A stretch of DNA of 64,000 nucleotides from an uncultured Paracoccaceae bacterium (GCA_947498415.1 CANMKB010000001.1:248001-312000); one strand, 5' to 3'. Shown: positions 52,968 through 63,237, counted from the stretch's first letter. The notes: generated by a model not told the origin, from the letters alone. Program-made: numbers and translations.

Positions 52968-53828
52968 TTAACTATATGTGACAGCAAGGCGATACAGGTG
53001 CCATGTCGAGTGCCCCAACCAGGGTAGTACAAGCACCAATCCCAAGAAGACGGGAACCGTTGCAATCGCCAAAAGCCCAGCTACGACCAGACCCCAGATG
53101 ATCATGACACCCGGATTTTCGCGGGCGACTTTTACGGAGGTCACCACAGCAAGGGGCAGCCCAACGGGGCGATCAATTAACATCGGAAAACTGATTGCCG
53201 CGACAACCAAAACAACACCGGCAAAAACACTGCCGACCGCAAATCCCAGCAAAATCATGTTCCACCCTGCTGCTGTCGTGAACACGTCTTGAAAAAAGCC
53301 AAACGTGCTTTCCGGCATCGAAGGCCCCAAGGTGATGGAATAAACTCCAAAGGCAGCGGCCATCCATAGCAAGAACCACATTAACATAAATGATCCAAGA
53401 ACCATCACGGGGCCAACGGCACGACTTCGTAGCGCTGACAAAGCACTCCCCCATGTTGCACTGCCGGTATCTTCGTGTTGCTTGCTGATCTCATACATCC
53501 CAATCGAAGCGATTGGCCCGAGCAGCGCAAATCCAGCAGCAAGCGGGAAGAGCATGGGAAGTAAGGCGCGTTCAAACGCGAGAAAGGCTAAGGCAACCCC
53601 GATGATCGGATAGATGAAAACCAATGCAAGAACATCACTGCGAAAGCGCATCAAATCGCGCCACCCAAGGGACAATGCATTGCGAATATCATCTAAACCC
53701 AACACCCTAAATTGCGGCTCGGCATCAGCGGCGCTCCCTAGATGTGTGGCGACTTCTCCTGCGGTTTTCCCTGCGTCGCCCAGCGCCTTTGCGCCCCAAG
53801 TCAGCGGATTTCCGATTGTCTGAACCAT
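52968..53828 (-). CDS. DUF2189 membrane protein
   Basis: 286-residue inner-membrane protein with about six hydrophobic helices. The cytoplasmic start holds FRVLGLDDIRNALSLGWRDLMRF, the family entry motif, and DRPVGLPLAVVTSVKVARENPGVMIIWG is the conserved later loop. Function unknown; some relatives are annotated as cytochrome c oxidase subunit I-like, without support here. ATG 53828 follows a near-perfect AAGGAGG. Confidence 0.86.
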   Translation of the reverse strand: MVQTIGNPLTWGAKALGDAGKTAGEVATHLGSAADAEPQFRVLGLDDIRNALSLGWRDLMRFRSDVLALVFIYPIIGVALAFLAFERALLPMLFPLAAGFALLGPIASIGMYEISKQHEDTGSATWGSALSALRSRAVGPVMVLGSFMLMWFLLWMAAAFGVYSITLGPSMPESTFGFFQDVFTTAAGWNMILLGFAVGSVFAGVVLVVAAISFPMLIDRPVGLPLAVVTSVKVARENPGVMIIWGLVVAGLLAIATVPVFLGLVLVLPWLGHSTWHLYRLAVTYS

Positions 53829-53980
53829 ACGTACCTCCTTAGAATCCAATGCGGTTCCAAGAGGCGCCAAATCCAATAAGCGGCGCTGGTGGCCCGCGAT
53901 CTACTTGAAGTATAGCATAATTTCAAACACAGCGGGTCACATTGAAGACAGCACTGTGTGTATGGAAATGTAAGAGCGAC

Positions 53981-54547
53981 CTAGGTGTCTTCAGGCTCCA
54001 GAAAAGTCACGTGGGTGTCGCCATACTTGCGCTGATCTAAAGTTCTAAAACCCGCTGGTGCCACCTGTGGAGAATTTTCCTCAAACACGATGAGCGCATT
54101 ATTCGCAATCCATCCCCCGCGATGCGCCGCCAGCAAGGCCTTTGCCCCAAGGCCCTTGCCATAAGGAGGATCCAGAAAAACAAGATCAAACGGCGATCCT
54201 GTATTCTGAGGCAAGCGCGTTACATCGACGGATAGCAACTTCGTTTCTGCCTTGGCCCCTGCGATCTTGATGTTTTGGCGGATAAGGCTTTGGGCTTTGC
54301 GCCCATCATCGGCAAAACAAACTTCTGACGCGCCTCGGGACAAGGCTTCGAGACCCAAAGCGCCAGTGCCAGCAAACAAATCCAGCACGCGGGCATCTGT
54401 GATCGGATCCCCCAGCTTGCCGCCGACCAAGACGTTAAATAGGCTTTCTCGCACGCGATCTGTGGTTGGGCGTAGATGTGCACCAGCATCGCCCTTACCC
54501 ACCGACGCCAGAGCGGTGCCACGGTATTTGCCTGCGATAATCCTCAC
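53981..54547 (-). CDS. rsmD: 16S rRNA (guanine966-N2)-methyltransferase RsmD
   Basis: 188-residue SAM-dependent methyltransferase. MRIIAGKYRGTAL and RPTTDRVRESLFNVL are signature sequences, VLDLFAGTGALGLEALSRGA binds SAM, and DLVFLDPPYGKGL is the catalytic NPPY-like motif. The GTG start overlaps the stop of the upstream reductase gene by 4 bases. Confidence 0.94.
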   Translation of the reverse strand: MRIIAGKYRGTALASVGKGDAGAHLRPTTDRVRESLFNVLVGGKLGDPITDARVLDLFAGTGALGLEALSRGASEVCFADDGRKAQSLIRQNIKIAGAKAETKLLSVDVTRLPQNTGSPFDLVFLDPPYGKGLGAKALLAAHRGGWIANNALIVFEENSPQVAPAGFRTLDQRKYGDTHVTFLEPEDT

Positions 54548-55752
54548 GCTTTTAACAAACCTTTCAGGTCGGTTTCTGGGTCAGAAATGACAGTGGAATC
54601 TGGAGATTTCCCAGCTTCAATTAGCCTCTTGGCAATCATGTAATCGCGAGGTGCATTCATCGCATCCACTGCAAGCAGTGTGTCTCCACGGTAATACCAA
54701 AACGATGTCCCAGCCCCTTCGGTTTTGCGCGTGACCACACGTTCGTACCCCGAATTCAGACCTGCGATCTGAAGCTTTACATTGTATTGATCAGACCAGA
54801 ACCACGGCTTCGCCACATATTCCTTTTCCGCACCTAGAATATTTTCTGCAACCACTTCAGCTTGCTCAATCGCATTGGGTACGCTTTCTAAACGGATATG
54901 TGCACCCTGAAACGGGAACGAAGCACAATCGCCTGCAGCCCAAATATGCGGAACGGAGGTCTCACCGCGGGCATCTGTTTTGATGCCATTTTCGATATCC
55001 ACACCTGCGCTGAGCGCAAGATCACTTGCAGGCTCGATACCAACGCCAACCACAACAAAATCAACCTCAATGATTGATCCATCGCTTAGTGTCGCACCGC
55101 GCACATCAGTTGTACCCTGCAATCCCGAAAGGCCGGTGCCCTCTAAGATTTCCACCCCATGGGATGCATGAAGTTCCTTAAAGAACTGCGAAGTTTCGGG
55201 GGCAGCAACGCGTTGCAAAATACGATCCGCCATCTCTACCAAAGTGACCTCTAGCCCGCGGGAGGCCGCGACAGCGGCGGCCTCGAGCCCGATATAACCG
55301 CCACCCACAATTAGCACCCGATTACCTTTAACAAAGTAAGGAGACATGGCGTCTACATCCGCCAAATCACGTACGGTGAAGACGCCTTTTAGCTTTCCAC
55401 CGATGGCCGCTGGCAACTTACGCGGCGCCGATCCCGTGGCGAACACAAGTTCGTCATAGGCGATAACCTCCCCCGACACCGAAACAGTTTTGTTGGCAGG
55501 GTCAATCTCTGACACCCGTTGCCCCAACATCAGATCAATCCGCTGATCTTCGTAAAAACTTTCCGGCCTTAAAAACAGCCGATCAAGTGACATCTCACCC
55601 AATAGATACTTTTTAGACAGGGGCGGGCGTTGGTACGGCAAGGCCTTCTCTTCACCGATCAAAGTGATCTTTCCGTCAAAACCGGAATTCCGCAGTTTCG
55701 CAACAAGAGAGGCGCCCGCTTGGCCAGCTCCAACAACTACGACATGGCGCAT
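54544..55752 (-). CDS. NAD(P)H-dependent ferredoxin reductase-like FAD protein
   Basis: 402-residue oxidoreductase of the rhodocoxin/putidaredoxin reductase type. HVVVVGAGQAGASLVAKLR binds FAD, LPYQRPPLSKKYLLGE is the family motif, VLIVGGGYIGLEAAAVAASRGL binds NAD(P)H, and IWAAGDCASFPF is the second FAD motif. The C-terminal part WSDQYNVKLQIAGL fits. Normally supplies electrons to a ferredoxin of a P450 or oxygenase; none is nearby. AAGGAG precedes ATG; it overlaps rsmD. Confidence 0.88.
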   Translation of the reverse strand: MRHVVVVGAGQAGASLVAKLRNSGFDGKITLIGEEKALPYQRPPLSKKYLLGEMSLDRLFLRPESFYEDQRIDLMLGQRVSEIDPANKTVSVSGEVIAYDELVFATGSAPRKLPAAIGGKLKGVFTVRDLADVDAMSPYFVKGNRVLIVGGGYIGLEAAAVAASRGLEVTLVEMADRILQRVAAPETSQFFKELHASHGVEILEGTGLSGLQGTTDVRGATLSDGSIIEVDFVVVGVGIEPASDLALSAGVDIENGIKTDARGETSVPHIWAAGDCASFPFQGAHIRLESVPNAIEQAEVVAENILGAEKEYVAKPWFWSDQYNVKLQIAGLNSGYERVVTRKTEGAGTSFWYYRGDTLLAVDAMNAPRDYMIAKRLIEAGKSPDSTVISDPETDLKGLLKA

Positions 55753-55838
55753 GTGCGAACTCCTTAAAACATGTTGCCGATATTTTGCTGGACCCTATAT
55801 CCAGAAGGTAGAGGTTTACAATCAAAGAGGCGCGACTC

Positions 55839-56327
55839 ATGGCTATTTCAATTGGCGATACACTTCCAAATGCAACATTGACCAAAATGGGTGCCGAAGG
55901 CCCGGAAACCGTCTCTGTTTCCGAACTGTCTAAGGGGCGCAAAATCGTACTGTTTGGCCTGCCTGGCGCATTCACAGGCACCTGCTCAACTGCGCATGTG
56001 CCCAGCTACATTCGCTCCGCCGAAGCGCTCAAGGCAAAAGGCGTTGATGAAATCATTTGTGTCGCTGTGAATGATCCATTTGTGATGGCGGCTTGGGCGA
56101 ATGACACTGGCGCAGGCGATGCTGGCATTAACATGCTTGCCGATACCGCGAGCGAATTCACCAAAGGCATGGGCATGGAATTCACAGCCCCTCCTGTTGG
56201 CTTCTTTGATCGCTCAAAGCGCTATGCGCTGATGGCCGAAGACGGCGTTGTAAAGGTTCTTCAGCTGGATGAAAACCCTGGGGAGTGTAATCTCTCTGCG
56301 GGTGAGGCGATGCTAGACGCCATCTAA
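55839..56327 (+). CDS. Peroxiredoxin, Prx5 group
   Basis: 162-residue thiol peroxidase. The peroxidatic Cys is in LPGAFTGTCSTAHVPSYI (about residue 49), and EIICVAVNDPFVMAAWA and FDRSKRYALMAEDGVV are typical of the Prx5 group. CNLS near the C-terminus is a second Cys that may resolve the disulfide. GAGG precedes ATG. It is divergent from the ferredoxin reductase. Confidence 0.92.
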   Translation: MAISIGDTLPNATLTKMGAEGPETVSVSELSKGRKIVLFGLPGAFTGTCSTAHVPSYIRSAEALKAKGVDEIICVAVNDPFVMAAWANDTGAGDAGINMLADTASEFTKGMGMEFTAPPVGFFDRSKRYALMAEDGVVKVLQLDENPGECNLSAGEAMLDAI

Positions 56328-56382
56328 AACGACATCGGTGAGCTCGTTCAGAGCTCACCTTATACTGCAGGGGACACGTCGC

Positions 56383-56679
56383 CTAGCCCACCAAACTATC
56401 CAGTTTTCGTGCAAGCTTTACATCTAGCGCACTTAGCCCATCGACATCATGCGTCGTTAAAACCACATTCACTTTGTTGTACACATTCGACCACTCAGGA
56501 TGGTGGTTCCATTTTTCAGCCCAGATGGCGGCTTGGGTCATAAAGCCAAATGCTTGGATGAAGGATTTGAACACAAATTCCTTGGCAATCGCGTCGCGTT
56601 CATCCTGAAGAATCCAACCAGTTTCAAACAATGGTCCAAGCATGGCATCCCGTGCGGCTGAGCTTAGCTTTTCAGTCAT
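56383..56679 (-). CDS. phhB: Pterin-4a-carbinolamine dehydratase
   Basis: 98-residue enzyme dehydrating 4a-hydroxytetrahydrobiopterin. [26 protein letters not shown] contains the two His and the Pro-Glu-Trp of the active site. No phenylalanine hydroxylase gene (phhA) is nearby. The start overlaps the stop of the upstream acyltransferase gene (ATGA). Confidence 0.93.
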   Translation of the reverse strand: MTEKLSSAARDAMLGPLFETGWILQDERDAIAKEFVFKSFIQAFGFMTQAAIWAEKWNHHPEWSNVYNKVNVVLTTHDVDGLSALDVKLARKLDSLVG

Positions 56680-57866
56680 TCATGGTCCTCCTGTTTCGTG
56701 TTCCGAAAAGGTCCGTAAGAAGTAAGAACTTCGATCTCTTCAGCGACAGCCTCGCGTTCTGCCACGAGATAGCGCGCGACAGCATCCGAAAACCCTTCAT
56801 CCGCCATCCAATGTAGCGAATGCGTGGTCACCGGCAGATAGCCCCGAGCCAACTTGTGTTCACCCTGGGCACCAGCCTCGACGGTTTTCAGCCCCTTTTG
56901 GATCGCCCAATCGATGGCTTGATAATAACACACTTCGAAATGCAAACAGGGATGATGCTCTATGCATCCCCAATATCGGCCAAACAGCGCATCTGTGCCG
57001 ATCAGGTTCATCGCCCCGGCCACTGGTGATCCGTGTCGCTCTGCAAGAACCAAAAGAATGTCGTCTCGCAACGTGGCATGTGCGATCTCAAAAAAGGCGC
57101 GGGTGAGATAAGGCGTGCCCCATTTGCGGCTACCGGTCTCCTGATAAAACGTCCAAATCGCATCCCAGTGCTCAGGCCTAATGTCATCACCTGAGTAGCA
57201 TTTTATCTCTCCACCAAAGGCACGCGCTCGTTCACGCTCTTTTCGGATGTTCTTGCGTTTACGAGAACTCAGTGACGCTAAAAACGCATCAAAATCTTGA
57301 TAGCCCTCATTCACCCAATGAAATTGCTGCCCGGTGCGATGCAAAAGCCCCAGTTGCTTTCCAACCTGTACCTCTTCTTCAGTACAAAAGGTTGCATGCA
57401 CAGAACTCATCTGATTGTTTTTGGCCAGCTGCAAGGCACCTTGCAATAGTGCAGCCTGTCCAATTTCTTCAAAACCCGATTTTACCAGAAATCGCCGCCC
57501 AGAAACGGGTGTGAAAGGGACCGCAATCTGAAGCTTTGGATAGTATCGGCCACCCGCATTCTCATAGGCATGAGCCCAATTGTGGTCAAACACATACTCC
57601 CCTTGGCTGTGCCCCTTTGCGAATAAGGGTGCAGCAGCAATCATCCCGCCATCTGAGTGGGCGGTGACGTACTGCGGTTGCCAACCTGTGCCCGGACCAA
57701 CCGAGCCGCTGTCTTCCAACGCCTTAAGAAACCGATAGGTGGTAAATGGGTCAGTGGGCCGCGTTCCACCGCCGGCCAATGGTTCAGCACATGCGTCCCA
57801 ATCCGCAGGGGAAATGCCCAGCAGATTGGAATGAATTTGAATTTCTATCGCTGTTTCAGCCATCAT
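56676..57866 (-). CDS. DUF482/FemAB-like GNAT acyltransferase
   Basis: 396-residue protein of the COG3146 group. [16 protein letters not shown] and [14 protein letters not shown] near the C-terminus, and [23 protein letters not shown] in the middle are hallmarks. It resembles a double GNAT fold as in FemAB proteins; the acceptor is unknown, though peptidoglycan synthesis has been suggested for the family. The start is one of the two adjacent ATG at 57866/57863. Confidence 0.86.
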   Translation of the reverse strand: MMAETAIEIQIHSNLLGISPADWDACAEPLAGGGTRPTDPFTTYRFLKALEDSGSVGPGTGWQPQYVTAHSDGGMIAAAPLFAKGHSQGEYVFDHNWAHAYENAGGRYYPKLQIAVPFTPVSGRRFLVKSGFEEIGQAALLQGALQLAKNNQMSSVHATFCTEEEVQVGKQLGLLHRTGQQFHWVNEGYQDFDAFLASLSSRKRKNIRKERERARAFGGEIKCYSGDDIRPEHWDAIWTFYQETGSRKWGTPYLTRAFFEIAHATLRDDILLVLAERHGSPVAGAMNLIGTDALFGRYWGCIEHHPCLHFEVCYYQAIDWAIQKGLKTVEAGAQGEHKLARGYLPVTTHSLHWMADEGFSDAVARYLVAEREAVAEEIEVLTSYGPFRNTKQEDHE

Positions 57867-57908
57867 ACGCCCCCGCCTTGTCGTTATGTGGCCCGGTTCT
57901 ATGTGTGA

Positions 57909-58676
57909 TCAAGCAGGGATTGGGGCAAGATACTGCTCAAAGGTCACATTTTCGGCAACCCGACGCGCCTGCGCCTCTGCTTCAGGCGACTTTACAGTCC
58001 AGCACAGAATGTTTGCGCCTTTTGACTTTAGGTTCTGAACCCGAGGCCGATCAAGGTCTGCCATTTCATGGCTTATGAAACTCGCTCCGACATGATCGTA
58101 GTCTGGGATGTCTCTTAGATGGTCACACACCGTTTCATCCAGCGGCGCCCACGCTTTGGGATCAAAGGCGCTTGTGACCAAACCGCAAGCGATATTCGGG
58201 CATAGTGAAGAAAGGCGTTTCACCGAATGAGGGTTGAACGACATCAACGCAACTGGGCCACCGTAGTCCACAAGGCACTGCGCCGCGGCCTCTTCTAATG
58301 GGCCAATGTTCTTGCCCATCTGACCGTCTTGATCTTTTAGTTCCACCAATAAAGGAACCCGCCCGGCGACCAATTCTAATACTTCAGAAAAAGTGGGAAT
58401 ACCCTCTGCACCACCTTTAAGTGAAATAGCCTTAAGTGACACCGCATCGAGCGCATTCACCAAGCCTTTAGCTGTGGTCAAACGTGCGAGGTCATAGTCA
58501 TGAAACACCATGGCCTGATGATCTTTTGACAGCTGAAGGTCAATCTCGATCCCGTAGCCAGCTGAAATCGCGGCCTGAATGGCCGCGCGGCTGTTTTCAG
58601 GGCGCCCATCTTGCACATCATGTAAGCCGCGATGTGCAAGAGGTGCTTTCAGAAATGCTGCATCCAGCCGTATCAT
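57909..58676 (-). CDS. Glycerophosphodiester phosphodiesterase family protein
   Basis: 255-residue TIM-barrel enzyme. The catalytic residues are in LAHRGLHDVQDGRPENSRAAIQAA and YGIEIDLQLSKDHQAMVFHDYDLARLT (His, Glu, Asp, His as in GlpQ/UgpQ). No signal peptide, so a cytoplasmic UgpQ-like role releasing glycerol-3-phosphate. The start overlaps the RidA stop (ATGA). Confidence 0.9.
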   Translation of the reverse strand: MIRLDAAFLKAPLAHRGLHDVQDGRPENSRAAIQAAISAGYGIEIDLQLSKDHQAMVFHDYDLARLTTAKGLVNALDAVSLKAISLKGGAEGIPTFSEVLELVAGRVPLLVELKDQDGQMGKNIGPLEEAAAQCLVDYGGPVALMSFNPHSVKRLSSLCPNIACGLVTSAFDPKAWAPLDETVCDHLRDIPDYDHVGASFISHEMADLDRPRVQNLKSKGANILCWTVKSPEAEAQARRVAENVTFEQYLAPIPA

Positions 58677-59134
58677 TTGATTTCAAATACACCATCAATT
58701 TCAACAGCAACCCCAAATGGCAAAGACCCGGCAGACACTGCAGAGCGCGCATGACGCCCAGCTTCACCAAGAGCCTCTGCAAGAAAATCAGAGGCGCCGT
58801 TGATCACCTTTGGCTGATCGCCGAATTCCGGTGTCGAATTGACAAAACCATTCAATTTCACAACGCGCACCAGACGATCCAAATCACCACCACAAGCGGC
58901 CTTTACCTGAGCCAGCAGAGCAATCGCGCACGTTTTTGCGGCCGCGGCACCTTCGTCAACGCTTAGGTCTGACCCGACTTTACCAGTCGTGAAGCCATCC
59001 GCCGTTGCAGAAATCTGACCTGACACATGCAGTAAATTTCCAGACAGAACGTATGGAACATAATTTGCGGCCGGGGCTGGGGCCTCTGGCAATGTCACAC
59101 CCATTTTCGCGAGGTTTGCCTCAAATCCACTCAT
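58673..59134 (-). CDS. RidA (YjgF) family protein
   Basis: 153-residue member of the YjgF/YER057c/UK114 family, several of which hydrolyse reactive enamine/imine intermediates. YVLSGNLLHVSGQISATADG and VRVVKLNGFVNSTPEFGDQPKVINGASDFL follow the pattern; GRHARSAVSAGSLPFGVAVEIDGVFEI carries the conserved Arg. This longer subgroup differs from classical RidA (about 128 residues). ATG 59134 with AGGAG upstream. Confidence 0.87.
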   Translation of the reverse strand: MSGFEANLAKMGVTLPEAPAPAANYVPYVLSGNLLHVSGQISATADGFTTGKVGSDLSVDEGAAAAKTCAIALLAQVKAACGGDLDRLVRVVKLNGFVNSTPEFGDQPKVINGASDFLAEALGEAGRHARSAVSAGSLPFGVAVEIDGVFEIK

Positions 59135-59232
59135 AGCGTAGCTCCTAATCAACTATGTGCGCAGGCTATGATTGCCTGCACCAATTTGAAAGCGTGAAAA
59201 CGGCAGTTCATTCACCTTTCGCGGTCCGGTCT

Positions 59233-60540
59233 TTAACTTTCGCGAAAAGCTTTGGCCAAGTAATCGGTGAAGGGCTGCACCAGATAAGCCAGGGGGGTGC
59301 GGTCTTGGGTTTTTATGAAGGATTCGACCGGCATACCCGGAATCAAAACAAGGTTTTCCGGAAGTTTCAAATGCTCACCGTCATTCACCAATATCTCAGC
59401 CCGATAATAGCTTTGCTGTGTCGTCTCATCGACAAAAATGTCGGCCGATACTTGATGTACATGCCCGTACAGTTCTGGTGTTGTACGTTGATCAAAGGTT
59501 GAAAACCGCAAGGTTACGCCCTGCCCAACAAGCACTTGTTCAATGTGAATTGGTTCTACCTGCGCTGCAATAACCAGTGGGCGATCCTGTGGTACTATGT
59601 ACAAGAGCGGGTCGGCCGGGCGAATAACTGACCTTTCCGCAAAAACGTTCATACCATAAACGACCCCGGAAACTGGCGCCTTGATCGTCAATCGTGCCTG
59701 ACGTTCACGTAAGATATTACGCTGCTCGAGTATCTCCATTTCTTTGAACTGAATATCCCGAAGCGAAGAGATCGCCTCTTCGCGCCGAAGTTCTTGGTTT
59801 TTCAAAATTTCGATATCGATTTCGGTCATTCGACCTTCGGCCTGGGCCTTATTCGCGAGAAGTTCGCCAATTTGCCCTGCCAACTGCGCCTCTTCGCGCT
59901 GTAAGTTTAAAACACGTGAGGCCTGCGCCAACCCACGATCGAGCAAATTCTGTTGATTACTTAACTCTTCGTTGATGAGCTCCAACTGTAGGGTCAAAGC
60001 TGCATGCTGCGCTTCGAACCCTTTAATCTGGTCGGAAATTTGAGTTTTTTGCCTAGAAAACTGCTCAATTTCTTTTTGGAGAGAGGTTTTCCGTGAATAA
60101 AACAACCGTTTCTGACCGGCTATAAGGTCTGCGATGTCTGATTTTCTGTTGGCCACCTCAACCAATTCTTTTTCAAAGTTGATGGCGCCGAGATCATCAC
60201 GTTCACTTTCAAGTCGACCACGCCGGGCCATAAACTCATAAAGTTGCCTCTCGAGGATAGAAATCTCTGACGTAATCAGGGTGTCATCCAATTGAATCAA
60301 TGGATCGCCGGCCAGAATGCTGTCACCTTCATGCACAAGAATTTGGGCGACCGTGCCGCCATATAAATGTTGAACAACTTGTCGATTTCGATCCACTTCG
60401 ATGCGACCTGATGCGATGATGGCCCCCGAAATCTGAGTTCCCACGCTCCAGATGCCAAAGCCACCGACCAAAATCAAAAGGCTTAGCAAGCCAAGGCATA
60501 AAAAGCCGCGTGCTGAATAAGTGCTATCTGATTGTGTCAC
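59233..60540 (-). CDS. HlyD-family type I secretion membrane-fusion protein
   Basis: 435-residue periplasmic adaptor. One membrane helix lies near 15-35 (LCLGLLSLLILVGGFGIW), followed by an IIASGRIEVDRNRQVVQHLYGGTVAQILVHEGDSILAGDPLIQLD lipoyl-like part, a long coiled-coil hairpin about 100-275, and a beta-barrel end with IKAPVSGVVYGM. It resembles PrtE/HlyD partners of protease and RTX exporters. The GTG start overlaps the ABC gene stop by four bases. No TolC-like gene is in the window. Confidence 0.92.
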   Translation of the reverse strand: MTQSDSTYSARGFLCLGLLSLLILVGGFGIWSVGTQISGAIIASGRIEVDRNRQVVQHLYGGTVAQILVHEGDSILAGDPLIQLDDTLITSEISILERQLYEFMARRGRLESERDDLGAINFEKELVEVANRKSDIADLIAGQKRLFYSRKTSLQKEIEQFSRQKTQISDQIKGFEAQHAALTLQLELINEELSNQQNLLDRGLAQASRVLNLQREEAQLAGQIGELLANKAQAEGRMTEIDIEILKNQELRREEAISSLRDIQFKEMEILEQRNILRERQARLTIKAPVSGVVYGMNVFAERSVIRPADPLLYIVPQDRPLVIAAQVEPIHIEQVLVGQGVTLRFSTFDQRTTPELYGHVHQVSADIFVDETTQQSYYRAEILVNDGEHLKLPENLVLIPGMPVESFIKTQDRTPLAYLVQPFTDYLAKAFRES

Positions 60541-62276
60541 CGCACTCCTCCGACGGACTGAGAGCGGCTAATATCAGAGTGATTGCGCACTACGTTTCGC
60601 AACACGTCATCTCGGGGACCAAAGGCTTTCACACTGCCCGCTTCAAGCATTAACAAAGTGTCACACTCTTTGATCGCTGAGGGGCGATGAGCCATAACAA
60701 CAACAGAGCGGCCATCTGCTTTCATACCTCTGATCGCATTGTTCAAGGCCTCTTCACCCTGATGATCAAGGTTTGAGTTCGGCTCATCTAAAACTAACAA
60801 AACTGGGTTTGAGTATAGTGCACGGGCGAGGCCAATCCGCTGGATTTGCCCTCCAGACAGCATGCTCCCAGTACTAGATAACTGTGTCTCGTATCCATTT
60901 GGCTGCTGTAAAATCATGTTGTGCGCATCCGCCTTTTTCGCGGCAGCGACCACCTTTTCAGAATCTATTTGCAAGCTAAGGCGCGCGATGTTTTCGGCAA
61001 TTGTGCCATCAAAGAGCTGCACACGTTGCGGCAGATGTCCGATGTATTCACCTAGGTGCTCGGGGGCATATTGCTCTAACGCTGCCCCATCGAGGCGAAT
61101 TTTCCCACCTGCAGGTCTCCAGGATGCCGTCAGCGCACGTGCCAAAGTGGATTTCCCTGCGCCTGACTGCCCAATAACACCCAAAGCCTCACCCGGTTTG
61201 ACCGTGAAGTTCACCAACCGCAGCGTTGCTTGAGATTGGCCCGGCGGTATCAGCGTAACAGACTGCACATCCAATTTGGCTTTTGGAACTGGCAGCTGTG
61301 TACGTGCCTCATTAGGCGGTGCAGCGGTCAAAAGTTGTGCAAGGTTCCACCAACTGCGATGCGCACGTTGGAAGTTTGCCCAATGCCCTATTGCCAGCTC
61401 TATTGGTGCTAGCGCACGCCCCATTAGGATTGATCCCGCGATCATTGCCCCAGGAGACAGTTCGCCTAAGATTGCCAAATATGCGCCTAGCCCCAGCATT
61501 GCAGATTGCAAAAAAAGCCGAAATGTCTTGGTTAACGTGCCAAATCCGCCGACCAGATCGCTCAACACCACCTGCGTATTTAAAGATTTAGCCCGCATTG
61601 CCTGCCATCGGCCGTAGGCATGTTCCTGCATCCCCAGGCTTTGGACCATCTCAGCCTCTGATCGAAGTTTCTCTCCGATGAGGGCTGCATTGTACGAGGA
61701 CATATTTGCACGTTCCTGCGGGGCGCGTGACAGTTTTTGATTCAAAAACGCGATAAGTATCAACATCGCCCCGCCTGCGGCTGACAAATATCCCAACCAC
61801 GGATGGAAAATCGAAATACCAATCAAAAAAACGGGCGTCCAAGGCAGATCAAAAAGCGCATTTGGCGCTGGCGACATAACAACACGTTGAATGGTTTCGA
61901 CATCTGCAAGCGCAGTTTTTGCGCGTGAGCCGTCACCCCGCGCGGTTTGAGAAATTGCCGCGTCAAATACACGACGGTCAAGCTTACTTTGAAAACGTGC
62001 CCCTATCCTTGCCAGAACGCGACCACGCGTGAAATCAAGCAGCCCCATGATACCATACAGAAAACCAAGCAATAGCGTCAGCGCGACAAGCGTTTCAACC
62101 GACCGGCTGCTCAGCACGCGATCATAGACCTGAAGCATGTAAAGCGGGCCAGACAGCATAAGGATATTGCAAAAGGCACCAAAAATACCAACAGCCCAAA
62201 TAAGCGCACAAAATTCCCGACGAACGGCCCGCAGCTCTTCTAAACCAGAATGGTTTTGATCTCGGCGCGTAATCAT
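60537..62276 (-). CDS. Type I secretion ABC transporter (permease/ATPase, PrtD-type)
   Basis: Exports an unfolded protein across both membranes with the HlyD-like adaptor and an outer-membrane channel. About 579 residues from ATG 62276. An ABC membrane domain of six helices covers about 25-310. Walker A is GQSGAGKSTLARAL, the ABC signature is LSGGQIQRIGLARAL, and Walker B is LLVLDEPNSNLD. It has no C39 peptidase domain, as in PrtD. A TTG start at 62315 is possible. No RTX or other substrate gene is adjacent. Confidence 0.91.
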   Translation of the reverse strand: MITRRDQNHSGLEELRAVRREFCALIWAVGIFGAFCNILMLSGPLYMLQVYDRVLSSRSVETLVALTLLLGFLYGIMGLLDFTRGRVLARIGARFQSKLDRRVFDAAISQTARGDGSRAKTALADVETIQRVVMSPAPNALFDLPWTPVFLIGISIFHPWLGYLSAAGGAMLILIAFLNQKLSRAPQERANMSSYNAALIGEKLRSEAEMVQSLGMQEHAYGRWQAMRAKSLNTQVVLSDLVGGFGTLTKTFRLFLQSAMLGLGAYLAILGELSPGAMIAGSILMGRALAPIELAIGHWANFQRAHRSWWNLAQLLTAAPPNEARTQLPVPKAKLDVQSVTLIPPGQSQATLRLVNFTVKPGEALGVIGQSGAGKSTLARALTASWRPAGGKIRLDGAALEQYAPEHLGEYIGHLPQRVQLFDGTIAENIARLSLQIDSEKVVAAAKKADAHNMILQQPNGYETQLSSTGSMLSGGQIQRIGLARALYSNPVLLVLDEPNSNLDHQGEEALNNAIRGMKADGRSVVVMAHRPSAIKECDTLLMLEAGSVKAFGPRDDVLRNVVRNHSDISRSQSVGGVR

Positions 62277-62445
62277 GGTGAAGATTTTGCCTATTGAACA
62301 ATGATGATTGCTCAATATCTGGACAAAGTTACTTTGAAGTAAGCGGCCTTTAGCCTGTTACCCTTCTGCCACAACCTTTTTGAGAAAACCAAGCTAGGTG
62401 TAGGCATTTTCAATCTGTAAACTAAATGGAAGACACAGATTAAAG

Positions 62446-63234
62446 TTGAGATTCCTCGTGCTGCCGAAAATTCAAAATACCTCGTGCGCTCTCACGCGCT
62501 CTTTTGTTGTGTTGTGCGGCGCACTCGCTTTGTCTGCGTGTGCGTCAAGTGATCAGTTTGTCTCTTCTAACGAAGTCTATGACCCAAACGAAGAGTCCAA
62601 CCGCCAAATACATGAATTCAACCGCAAGGTTGATAAAGTCGTTTTCCGTCCAGTTTCCAATGGCTATGGCACCGCCATTCCTGAAGAAGCGCGGACCATG
62701 GTTTCGAATTTTGCAGACAATCTCAGCCTGCCCGCTGACATCGTAAACAACCTACTTCAGGGCGATTTGCGCGGCGCTGGGAACAACACGTTCCGTTTCC
62801 TTTTTAACTCTACGATTGGTTTGGGCGGTATCGCTGACCCTGCGAGCAACCTAAAAGTGCCGCGTCGAGAAACTGATTTTGGCGAGACCTTTCATGTTTG
62901 GGGCATGAAAGAAGGGGCTTACGTCGAATTGCCGCTTCTCGGGCCATCCACTGAACGTGATGCGATCGGCACAATTCTGGATTTCACGCTAGATCCTGTA
63001 TCCACCTTGCTGCCCTCGCCCGAGAAATTCGTGGGCACTGCGGCCAATGTGGCGGATCGCATGGGTGATCGCTATGAGTTGCGCGGAACAATTGATTCAA
63101 TTTTGTATGACAGCGCAGACAGTTACGCGCAGGCACGAATTCTTTACCTTCAGAATCGCCGTTTTGAACTTGGTGGCGACCAATCTGATACCTATCTCGA
63201 CCCTTATGATGATCCATACGCAGAGCTGGAATAA
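62446..63234 (+). CDS. mlaA: MlaA (VacJ) family outer-membrane lipoprotein
   Basis: Removes misplaced phospholipids from the outer leaflet of the outer membrane. It has 262 residues. The signal ends in LSAC (about 30-33). YDPNEESNRQIHEFNRKVDKVVFRPV, NFADNLSLPADIVNNLLQGDLRGAGNNTFRFLFNSTIGLGGI and GAYVELPLLGPS are the family motifs. The frame begins with TTG at 62446; GTG at 62458 is the alternative. A MlaC gene follows in 3 bases. Confidence 0.92.
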   Translation: MRFLVLPKIQNTSCALTRSFVVLCGALALSACASSDQFVSSNEVYDPNEESNRQIHEFNRKVDKVVFRPVSNGYGTAIPEEARTMVSNFADNLSLPADIVNNLLQGDLRGAGNNTFRFLFNSTIGLGGIADPASNLKVPRRETDFGETFHVWGMKEGAYVELPLLGPSTERDAIGTILDFTLDPVSTLLPSPEKFVGTAANVADRMGDRYELRGTIDSILYDSADSYAQARILYLQNRRFELGGDQSDTYLDPYDDPYAELE

Positions 63235-63237
63235 CGT

